5,099 bases of DNA from the NCBI GenBank assembly GCA_027066965.1, contig JAMOMT010000191.1, positions 1 to 5,099 on the forward strand. The letters run 5' to 3'. The first letter of the stretch is position 1, and each line of letters begins with the position of its first letter. Source of the stretch: Archaeoglobaceae archaeon. GTDB lineage: Archaea; Halobacteriota; Archaeoglobi; Archaeoglobales; Archaeoglobaceae. A program made the translations under genes and the position numbers. This document shows positions 1-4,269 of this stretch, piece by piece. The notes beneath the pieces were generated by a model that saw nothing but the letters and a program-made list of their open reading frames with translations, was not told where the DNA came from and did not search any database.

Positions 1-287
1 AGATGCTCGGTAACGTTACGAGGGAGATTCAGGGCAGGAGAGGTCAGATACTCGAGATGAACACTGAAGGGGATATGGTTACGGTTGTTGCGAAAGCGCC
101 GGTGAAGGAGATGTTCGGATTTGCTGGTGACATCAGGTCTGCGACTGCTGGAAAGGCGATGTGGAGCGTTGAGCACGCTGGATTTGAACCAGTTCCCGCT
201 AATATGCTCGAGGAATTCATAATGGAAGTCAGGAAGAGGAAAGGGCTCAAGCTGGAGATACCGAAGCCCGAGGATTTTGTTGGGTGA
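1..287 (+). CDS. fusA: Elongation factor 2 (aEF-2), C-terminal fragment
   Basis: This is the last 95 or so residues of archaeal translation elongation factor 2, the GTPase that drives ribosomal translocation in the cytoplasm. The frame is open from the window edge, so the ATG at position 3 is an internal methionine and the gene begins upstream. The fragment covers domain V: it shows the family's TREI..RRG stretch near its start, then KAPVKEMFGFAGDIRSAT (about residues 31-48 of the fragment), then W-S-x-E-H-A-G-F, and it ends in R-K-R-K-G-L-K-L-E-I-P-K-P-E-D-F. That ending is the typical aEF-2 C-terminus. The GTPase domain and the diphthamide histidine lie outside the window. It ends in TGA at 285-287 and is followed directly by a T-rich tract. 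The family call is very secure. Confidence 0.97.
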   Translation, partial: MLGNVTREIQGRRGQILEMNTEGDMVTVVAKAPVKEMFGFAGDIRSATAGKAMWSVEHAGFEPVPANMLEEFIMEVRKRKGLKLEIPKPEDFVG

Positions 288-329
288 TTTCTCTTTTTAT
301 TTTGTGTTATGTTATTTTGTTTTGGGTTT
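288..329 (+). terminator. T-rich archaeal terminator after fusA
   Basis: About 40 bases directly after the fusA stop codon are dominated by T runs (TTTCTCTTTTTATTTTG, then TTATTTTGTTTTGGG) with no strong hairpin. Archaeal RNA polymerase terminates on such T tracts without needing a stem, so this is the probable fusA 3' end. Confidence 0.7.
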
Positions 330-335
330 GATTTG

Positions 336-349
336 TTTAAACGTTTAAA
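336..349. promoter_or_regulatory. Perfect 14-bp palindrome TTTAAACGTTTAAA
   Basis: The sequence TTTAAACGTTTAAA is identical to its reverse complement and is centred on the CG at 342-343. It lies between the fusA terminator and a TATA box at 386-393, about 70 bp upstream of the expected transcription start. It could be bound by a dimeric regulator, or it could be a chance A/T-rich palindrome. No second copy was seen in the window. Confidence 0.4.
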
Positions 350-383
350 GAGGATGCTGACTATGTGATACTATTTGGCAAGG

Positions 384-393
384 TATTTATAAT
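384..393 (+). promoter_or_regulatory. TATA box of a putative leaderless promoter
   Basis: TATTTATAAT, with the core TTTATAAT at 386-393, is preceded by purine-containing GCAAGG. Its centre is about 24-25 bp upstream of the ATG at 414, the spacing archaea use between TATA box and start site. A transcript from here would begin at or next to that ATG. It would exclude the TTG at 404 that opens the longer overlapping frame. Confidence 0.5.
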
Positions 394-403
394 TTGGTAC
401 TGA

Positions 404-853
404 TTGAATATCTATGAGCCCCCAAGTTATAGTCATATCGGGAGTATCGAATGGCAACCAAAAAATTCTGGTATTAGAAATGGTTACGGCATCAGCACGC
501 AGGACTTACAGCAAGCAGCGCCAGTGTCGAGCGTAGGTGATTGTTTTTATCAAGGCTATCAGAAAGGGTCACCATCTGGGCCGAAATGGAGGATTATTAT
601 AACAGCTGACTCACTTCTTTTGGGCAATACTCTTCCATCAAACTACCGCGGCGGTCCCATTAAATGGATATCGCATCAATACTGTCGCCAGAGACCTTAT
701 CTTAGAATATCCAATAGAATTTCGAGGATACTAGGTTTTTCATTCAAAAATCCTACTTCAGTCAATGTTAAGATCTATGCAACTAAGTTGAACAACTGCA
801 CTCTAATAATTCTGGAGCCCTCTAATGCTAACCGCTCTCCTCCTCCTTTCTGA
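404..853 (+). CDS. Orphan open frame of 149 codons, doubtful
   Basis: This frame stays open for 150 codons from a TTG to TGA at 851-853, but I recognise no family. Points for coding: such a run is unlikely by chance at this base composition, and the C-terminal half (about residues 60-140) has alternating hydrophobic stretches that could be beta strands, such as WRIIITADSLLL and VNVKIYA. Points against: it contains no ATG at all, has no Shine-Dalgarno, and its TTG lies upstream of the start site predicted by the TATA box at 384-393. Its product is rich in S, N, P, I and R and poor in E/K, unlike the other proteins here. Its last 26 bases also overlap the 3' end of the convergent antitoxin gene. 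It may be a remnant of a transferred or viral gene, an N-terminally decayed gene, or noncoding. Confidence 0.25.
   Translation: MNIYEPPSYSHIGSIEWQPKNSGIRNGYGISTQDLQQAAPVSSVGDCFYQGYQKGSPSGPKWRIIITADSLLLGNTLPSNYRGGPIKWISHQYCRQRPYLRISNRISRILGFSFKNPTSVNVKIYATKLNNCTLIILEPSNANRSPPPF
414..536 (+). CDS. Possible 40-residue leaderless small ORF
   Basis: An ATG at 414 sits about 24-25 bp downstream of the TATA-box centre, as expected for a leaderless archaeal mRNA. It opens a 40-codon frame ending in TAG at 534-536. The product starts MSPQVIVISGVSNGN and ends in a basic stretch (ARRTYSKQRQCRA), giving a short hydrophobic N-terminal half and a positively charged tail. It overlaps the 404-853 frame in another phase, so at most one of the two is likely to be translated there. 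I know no homologous family. The support is the promoter spacing only. Confidence 0.25.
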   Translation: MSPQVIVISGVSNGNQKILVLEMVTASARRTYSKQRQCRA

Positions 854-1022
854 CAAGTTTCAAAAACTCATCAAGCGTCAAATTTTTCGTTTTCTCATCC
901 AGTTCCTTTACCGAATCCCCGCTCTTTGGAGTGATCGTCTGAAGAAACATCAGAAACTCCTCACTGCTCAGTTCCTTTTTCAGGATTCTCATAGCCTTAT
1001 CGAACACTTCCTCTGAACTCAT
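828..1022 (-). CDS. Small antitoxin-like protein next to PIN toxin
   Basis: This encodes 64 residues starting at the ATG at 1022-1020; an in-frame TTG at 1031 would add three residues and is less likely. The protein is small, highly charged and mostly helical. Residues 2-28 form an amphipathic helix (SSEEVFDKAMRILKKELSSE), followed by a TPKSGD break at 31-36, then a second helical half ending in LTLDEFLKLVRKEEE. No ribbon-helix-helix or AbrB motif is obvious. Its role is inferred from position: it lies directly downstream of, and formerly overlapped, a PIN-domain gene on the same strand. Antitoxins of VapBC-type modules bind and inhibit the PIN nuclease. The toxin-first gene order is the less common one. 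There is no Shine-Dalgarno, so translation may depend on coupling to the upstream gene. The frame is intact although the PIN gene is broken. It ends in TAG at 830-828, converging on the 404-853 frame. Confidence 0.65.
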   Translation of the reverse strand: MSSEEVFDKAMRILKKELSSEEFLMFLQTITPKSGDSVKELDEKTKNLTLDEFLKLVRKEEESG

Positions 1023-1441
1023 TGAATTCAACTGGGCTCATGACGATAATATACTTTTGCAAACATCTAGCCTTCTTTTAAATTCCTTTATCTGCGGTTA
1101 CAAGCACATCAGCGTTTTTGCAGGCTAAGGCAACGTGGAGAGCGTCCACATCTCTCAGTCCGCAATCGTCTCTGATTTTCTTGGCTAAGCGTATCTCGTC
1201 TTCGTGAATTCTCAACATAAAATCAGAAACTGTTTTTACAAACTCTTCTACGGCTCTTCTCTTGTCTTCATCAGATATGAGAGATACTTCGGCTATCACT
1301 GCTGTGGATCCAACTATCTCAACTTCTCCGCAGTCATGAGCATCCAAAATCGCTTTAATTGCCTCCACTTCTTGGAGAATCTCTTCGTTCTGTTCATTCG
1401 AAAGGCCTGCACCAGACGCATGTGTCTAAGTAAACCTTCAC
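997..1441 (-). pseudogene. PIN-domain (VapC-like) toxin, two lesions
   Basis: PIN proteins are Mg-dependent RNases that act as toxins in VapBC modules. The reconstructed product is about 147 residues, a normal PIN length. It starts at GTG (1441) with VKVYLDTCVWCRPFE, the family's N-terminal strand and first Asp (D6). After codon 15 the frame hits TGA at 1396-1394. Skipping the single T at 1396 continues smoothly as EQNEEILQEV and onward. The other acidic residues are all present: E51 in VIAEV, D99 in LRDVDALHVALA and D117 in LVTADKGI. A TAA (1080-1078) follows at codon 121, yet the same frame continues as KKARCLQKYIIVMSPVEF, the usual last PIN strand with its (N/S)PVEF ending, to a TAA at 999-997. 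A chain starting at the internal GTG at 1368, with no first Asp and no last strand, is unlikely to fold as a nuclease. This could be recent decay, sequencing error or recoding. Confidence 0.85.
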
Positions 1442-1462
1442 TGCCGTAAGCTGTGCTGATCT

Positions 1463-1477
1463 CTTTAAATTCTTTTT
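1463..1477 (-). promoter_or_regulatory. BRE/TATA promoter of the PIN gene
   Basis: On the minus strand the sequence reads AAAAAGA (BRE-like, 1477-1471) then ATTTAAAG (TATA-like, 1470-1463). The box centre is about 25 bp upstream of the GTG at 1441, so the toxin-antitoxin transcript would be leaderless. This agrees with the absence of a Shine-Dalgarno before that GTG and supports GTG 1441 as the ancestral start. Confidence 0.55.
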
Positions 1478-1493
1478 AATGGTTAAAGAAACA

Positions 1494-1510
1494 GTGCCAA
1501 AACATGGTAC
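1494..1510. promoter_or_regulatory. Imperfect dyad between divergent promoters
   Basis: GTGCCA (1494-1499) and TGGTAC (1505-1510) form an inverted repeat with one mismatch and a 5-base spacer. It lies between the minus-strand PIN promoter and the plus-strand prefoldin promoter, where an operator for either would be expected. It is short, so chance is possible. Confidence 0.2.
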
Positions 1511-1525
1511 AAAAAACTTTTATTA
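1509..1525 (+). promoter_or_regulatory. Promoter of the prefoldin gene pair
   Basis: ACAAAAAAC (BRE-like) followed by TTTTATTA (TATA-like, 1518-1525) would start transcription near 1546-1548, leaving a 5' leader of about 45 bases that contains the strong Shine-Dalgarno. A second A/T-rich candidate, TTTAGTAAATA, lies at 1532-1542. Confidence 0.45.
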
Positions 1526-1576
1526 CCTTAGTTTAGTAAATACCAGTAAGTAGTAAAGAGTAATTGAAATAACGTT

Positions 1577-1586
1577 AAGGAGGTGA
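1577..1586 (+). promoter_or_regulatory. Strong Shine-Dalgarno for prefoldin alpha
   Basis: AAGGAGGTGA is a near-complete complement to the archaeal 16S rRNA 3' end, five bases before the ATG at 1592. It fixes that start over the out-of-frame GTG at 1588 and suggests efficient translation from a leadered mRNA, in contrast to the leaderless-looking genes upstream. Confidence 0.85.
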
Positions 1587-1591
1587 CGTGA

Positions 1592-2026
1592 ATGAGCGAG
1601 GAGGTTAAGGAGGTCGGAAAGAAGAGGATGGAGGAGCTGCAGGACGAACTCAGGAGCATTCTCGGTGAGATCGAATACCTGAGGGAGCAGATCGCGACTG
1701 TTGACGCGATGATATCTGACCTCAGGGCTGTTGACTCCACGCTGACCTACATCAAGGAGAAGGGTGAGGGCAGGAGCATCTACATCCCGCTCGGCTCCGG
1801 AATTGCCATCAGGGGCAAGATCGAGAACGTCAACGACCTGATAATGGATGTTGGGGCCGGAATTGTAATAGGTGCCAACATCGACGAGGTCAAGGAGGAG
1901 ATCGAGAGGAGGATAGACAAGCTCATGAACCTCAGGCTCACGCTGCTCAGGAGCGTGGAGGAGGACAGCAGGAAAGTTAACAGGCTGCTTGAAGAGATCA
2001 GGAAGCTCGGGGGCAGGAAGGAGTAA
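1592..2026 (+). CDS. pfdA: Prefoldin alpha-class subunit
   Basis: The product is 144 residues, close to the usual 140-150 for archaeal prefoldin alpha. Prefoldin is a jellyfish-shaped cytoplasmic hexamer (two alpha, four beta) that holds unfolded proteins between coiled-coil tentacles and passes them to the thermosome. The layout fits: a first coiled coil at about residues 5-55, a central beta-hairpin region at 62-96 with the family signatures IYIPLGSGIAIRGKI and DVGAGIVIGANIDE, and a second coiled coil at about 97-140. The start is set by the Shine-Dalgarno at 1577-1586. The next gene begins 28 bases after the stop and encodes a beta-class subunit, so the two are probably co-transcribed. Canonical archaeal pfdA usually sits with ribosomal and translation genes and apart from pfdB, so this could be a paralogue. 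The symbol marks the class rather than proven orthology. Confidence 0.85.
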   Translation: MSEEVKEVGKKRMEELQDELRSILGEIEYLREQIATVDAMISDLRAVDSTLTYIKEKGEGRSIYIPLGSGIAIRGKIENVNDLIMDVGAGIVIGANIDEVKEEIERRIDKLMNLRLTLLRSVEEDSRKVNRLLEEIRKLGGRKE

Positions 2027-2054
2027 AAGAGAGATAAAGAAGAAGGGTGGTTCA

Positions 2055-2360
2055 ATGATCAACTCTTACAAATTTTTGGAGGCGAGGGAAAAACTCAGAA
2101 TTCTGAGAGATACTCTGAGCAGGTACGAGATCAAGCTCGCTGAAGTTGAGAACGCAAGAGAGGTTCTCGAGAGGACTGACGGTAAGGTTTACAGAGTGAT
2201 TGGAGGCCTCATTTTCGAGATCGACAGGGATGAAGCAAAGGCGTATCTGGAGAAGTCGGAGTTAGCTTTTAAATCGCAGGTCGAAAAGCTGAAGAAGGAG
2301 ATTGAGAAGCTGACTTCCGAGCTCAGAAAGCTTGAGGCAAAGGCCGTGGGAGGAGCCTGA
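2055..2360 (+). CDS. Divergent prefoldin beta-class subunit
   Basis: The product is 101 residues, somewhat shorter than the usual 115-120 of archaeal prefoldin beta. It has the beta-class plan: an N-terminal coiled coil (about residues 5-40), a single beta hairpin with the diagnostic G-K-V-Y-R-V-I-G-G-L-I-F-E-I stretch (43-56) followed by DRDEAKAYLEKSE, and a C-terminal coiled coil of lysine/glutamate heptads (about 67-97). It lacks the glutamine-rich N-terminus seen in canonical beta subunits. It starts at ATG 2055, preceded by GGGTGG (2045-2050) as a weak Shine-Dalgarno, 28 bases after the alpha-class gene, so the two subunits are likely made and assembled together. The stop codon lies inside a hairpin (2350-2375). 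It could be a component of a second, paralogous prefoldin, or a fast-evolving version of the only one. Confidence 0.72.
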   Translation: MINSYKFLEAREKLRILRDTLSRYEIKLAEVENAREVLERTDGKVYRVIGGLIFEIDRDEAKAYLEKSELAFKSQVEKLKKEIEKLTSELRKLEAKAVGGA

Positions 2361-2375
2361 TTTTTCAGGCTTCTC
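2350..2375 (+). terminator. Hairpin across the stop codon, possible 3' end
   Basis: The 11-base arm GAGGAGCCTGA (2350-2360) pairs with TCAGGCTTCTC (2365-2375) through ten Watson-Crick pairs and one G-U around a TTTT loop. The left arm contains the TGA stop codon of the beta-class gene. It is followed by only moderately T-rich sequence (GTTTACCTGTTTGG), so it may act in termination, in mRNA 3'-end stability or in processing. Confidence 0.5.
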
Positions 2376-2417
2376 GTTTACCTGTTTGGCTTGTGGCCTG
2401 TTAGGTTGCCGGGTCTG

Positions 2418-2460
2418 TTTCGGTGTCTGTCTCGAAATCTGTGTGATAATCGAGACTGAC
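2418..2460 (+). repeat. Imperfect inverted repeat in spacer
   Basis: GTCTGTCTCGA (2425-2435) and TCGAGACTGAC (2450-2460) are inverted copies with one mismatch, including a perfect 7-bp core GTCTCGA/TCGAGAC, around a 14-base loop. A shorter alternative stem, TTTCG (2418-2422) with CGAAA (2433-2437), uses part of the same arm, so the two folds exclude each other. It could be an RNA structure in the prefoldin 3' UTR or in a long leader of the next gene, or a protein-binding dyad. I know no named RNA family that matches. Confidence 0.35.
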
Positions 2461-2493
2461 TGGAAGAAACGGAAACGGGATTTAAGCCGGGCA

Positions 2494-2524
2494 GTTAAAT
2501 TAAATGGTAAAATTATAATGGTAA
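2494..2524 (+). promoter_or_regulatory. Promoter region of the DUF505-like gene
   Basis: An A/T-rich stretch offers two TATA-like boxes: TTAAATTAAAT (2495-2505) and AAATTATAA (2510-2518). They would start transcription near 2525 or 2541, before the Shine-Dalgarno at 2547. The octamer AATGGTAA occurs twice, at 2503-2510 and 2517-2524, flanking the second box with a 14-bp period. This could be a tandem regulator site. Confidence 0.4.
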
Positions 2525-2546
2525 TCAAACAAACAAAATAAAAAAC

Positions 2547-2555
2547 GGAGGAGAT
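2547..2555 (+). promoter_or_regulatory. Shine-Dalgarno of the DUF505-like gene
   Basis: GGAGGAGAT, with GGAGG ending seven bases before the ATG at 2559, supports that start codon and shows that the gene is translated from a leadered mRNA. Confidence 0.8.
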
Positions 2556-2558
2556 CGA

Positions 2559-4193
2559 ATGTTTCTGAAAAAGCAGCACCTTGAGGCTTTGTCTGACCTC
2601 TCAGCCGCTCCGCAGGAGAGGCTGATAGAGCTGTACATCCTTGGACTGATCGACCTTGAAGGGATGCCGAGGAAGTTCGAAAAGCCGGAGCTGACTGAGG
2701 CTGGTAGAGAGATGCTTGAGATCGTGGAGAGGCTTGACCTTGAAAAACTGCCGGAAGTGTTTGCGGACAGCGAAGTAATAAAAATGATCCAGCTCGCTGT
2801 CGAAACGGGCCACATACCTGAAGAGTGGCTCGAGTACCTGAAGGAGAGGCAGCTGGCTGACGAGAACGGAGTTAACGAGAACGCGAGAAAGCTCCTAGAG
2901 ATCTACGGCAAAACGCATCCGAGGCTGTTTCTCACAAAGGAGATCGTTGACTTCCTGAGAAAATTGCCGTCCGCTGGCGATGTGGAAGAACTCGTTGCCT
3001 GCAGGGATACAGCCGGAATCGGAGAGAACGTCATCAACGCTCTGCAGGCGATGAGAATGCTTCTGATATCTCCCAGAACTTCCGGAAAGGCCTACGCGTT
3101 AACCAGAGCAGCAGAGCTGGCGATGGAAGTTGCGAAATACACGAGCTTTGACGTGCCGGTGATACTCAGCGAGGAGGACATGAACCTGATGAGGAGCGGA
3201 ATAGGCAGTGAGAGCCTGAAAGACAGGGGAATGTGGAACGGAGGTCTGACTAATCTCGGAAAGTCTGCCATGGACACGTACGATGCGATGGGTGTGAAAA
3301 CACAGCTCTGCTACCCGATATACCTGCTGGAGGACGAGATAGAGGTTCTCAACACGATAAAGGAGATCGAGAGAATAAACCAGCACACTCCCGACATACT
3401 CCCCACTTACAGCGAGATCGAGAGGAGAGCGAACGTTCAGGATCTTGGAGCAATTCTGCACCTTCTCGAGTCGAAGGAGCTCATAGAGAGGAGGTTCATG
3501 AAGAACAGGGACACGTACTGGACTACTGAGTGGAGCGAAATAGCAGAGTACGGCGTTTTCACGAGTGATGCGGTCAAAGCCCTCACCTTCCCGCTCAGCG
3601 GAGATGTGCCGACGTACGAGTGGGTGAGAGAAGCTAAAAACGAAGGTTTGCTGCAGAACGGGATAACGAAGAAGGGCAGGAAAGTTCTGGCGTTCACGAG
3701 GGGAATAGAGAGGAAGCCATACCTGACGAAGTACGACATCGAGATCCTCTCGAAGATACCTAGGAGATACATCCACAGGGACGAGCTCGCATCTCTCGTT
3801 TCGGATGCGATAAGGGCGCTTGGAGAGTGCGAGTCCAAGGGATGGGTCTTCGAACTGCAGAACAGGATGATTGGGTTAACTCCGATGGGCGATAAGATGA
3901 AGAGAGTCGTTGAGACTGCAAACCTTACCGGAGTGAAGTTTGCTGTGACTCCAACGACCTTCAACGTGCTCAAGGTTATTCACGACAACCTCGAAGTCTT
4001 CAACAAGATCTGGAAGGAGAGCTCGGAGATCAGAAACTACAAGCAGGACGAGGTGGACTTCATAAAGAAGAAGCTCAGCCTGAGCGAAGAGGAGATAAAG
4101 AAGGCTCTGACCGTACTAAGAGCAACAGGCCTCCTCGGTAGGAAGAGCGTTACCGAGGCGGGGAAGACGCTCGTTGAGGCCTACTCTTCTTAG
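2559..4193 (+). CDS. DUF505-like protein with repeated winged-helix units
   Basis: The product is 544 residues, soluble, with no signal peptide or membrane segment. From overall style I place it with the archaeal DUF505 proteins, whose function is unknown to me; this is recognition without a search. A recurring pattern is visible: a short helix, a hydrophobic turn G-L-I/L, a variable hairpin, then (L/V)T-x-x-G-(R/K) and a helix. Clear instances are at about residues 24-57 (ILGLID...LTEAGREML), 228-240 (NGGLTNLGKSAMD), 361-381 (NEGLLQNGITKKGRKVL), 425-453 (SKGWVF...LTPMGDKMK) and 520-542 (LRATGLLGRKSVTEAGKTL). Weaker ones are at 91-116, 168-190 and 300-334. This is how winged-helix domains read (recognition helix, wing, capping helix), so a nucleic-acid-binding or regulatory role is inferred. 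The promoter and Shine-Dalgarno are its own. The base composition matches the housekeeping genes. It converges on rnz. Confidence 0.7.
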   Translation: MFLKKQHLEALSDLSAAPQERLIELYILGLIDLEGMPRKFEKPELTEAGREMLEIVERLDLEKLPEVFADSEVIKMIQLAVETGHIPEEWLEYLKERQLADENGVNENARKLLEIYGKTHPRLFLTKEIVDFLRKLPSAGDVEELVACRDTAGIGENVINALQAMRMLLISPRTSGKAYALTRAAELAMEVAKYTSFDVPVILSEEDMNLMRSGIGSESLKDRGMWNGGLTNLGKSAMDTYDAMGVKTQLCYPIYLLEDEIEVLNTIKEIERINQHTPDILPTYSEIERRANVQDLGAILHLLESKELIERRFMKNRDTYWTTEWSEIAEYGVFTSDAVKALTFPLSGDVPTYEWVREAKNEGLLQNGITKKGRKVLAFTRGIERKPYLTKYDIEILSKIPRRYIHRDELASLVSDAIRALGECESKGWVFELQNRMIGLTPMGDKMKRVVETANLTGVKFAVTPTTFNVLKVIHDNLEVFNKIWKESSEIRNYKQDEVDFIKKKLSLSEEEIKKALTVLRATGLLGRKSVTEAGKTLVEAYSS

Positions 4194-4213
4194 ATCTATT
4201 AGTCTGCGTTGAA

Positions 4214-4234
4214 TTTTATTTTTTAGTTTTATTT
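4214..4234 (+). terminator. T-tract terminator after the DUF505-like gene
   Basis: A run of TTTTATTTTTTAGTTTTATTT begins 20 bases after the stop codon, the typical stem-independent archaeal termination signal for plus-strand transcription. The rest of the gap to 4269 is very A/T-rich and includes the short dyad TTAATTGATTAA. I see no gene in the gap. Confidence 0.7.
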
Positions 4235-4269
4235 AATTGATTAATAATATATACAGTATAAATAGGTAG

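Noticed and set aside
404..853. Stable structured noncoding RNA (SRP, RNase P or similar) in the region after fusA
   Set aside because: Structured RNAs of hyperthermophiles are strongly GC-rich, and this stretch is A/T-rich with no long stems that I could find.
1078..1368. Intact 96-residue PIN protein starting at the GTG at 1368
   Set aside because: This GTG is an internal valine: the PIN N-terminal strand with its Asp is encoded upstream in another frame, and there is no ribosome site or promoter at start spacing. A pseudogene from 1441 explains the region better.
1523..2062. 179-codon minus-strand frame over the prefoldin alpha gene
   Set aside because: Its leucine/proline/aspartate-rich product is the antisense reading of coiled-coil codons. 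The plus-strand gene is firmly identified.
2332..2541. 69-codon plus-strand frame across the spacer after the beta-class gene
   Set aside because: It starts inside the preceding gene, has no ribosome site, and its cysteine/phenylalanine-rich product matches nothing. The spacer is better read as regulatory and structured sequence.
3099..3776. 225-codon open frame on the minus strand, inside the DUF505-like gene
   Set aside because: It lies antisense to a well-supported gene with its own Shine-Dalgarno, and its product has the R/L/V/S/H-rich look of an antisense shadow with no recognisable domain.
3437..3973. 178-codon minus-strand frame inside the DUF505-like gene
   Set aside because: Antisense shadow, serine-rich with no motif, and overlapping another shadow frame.
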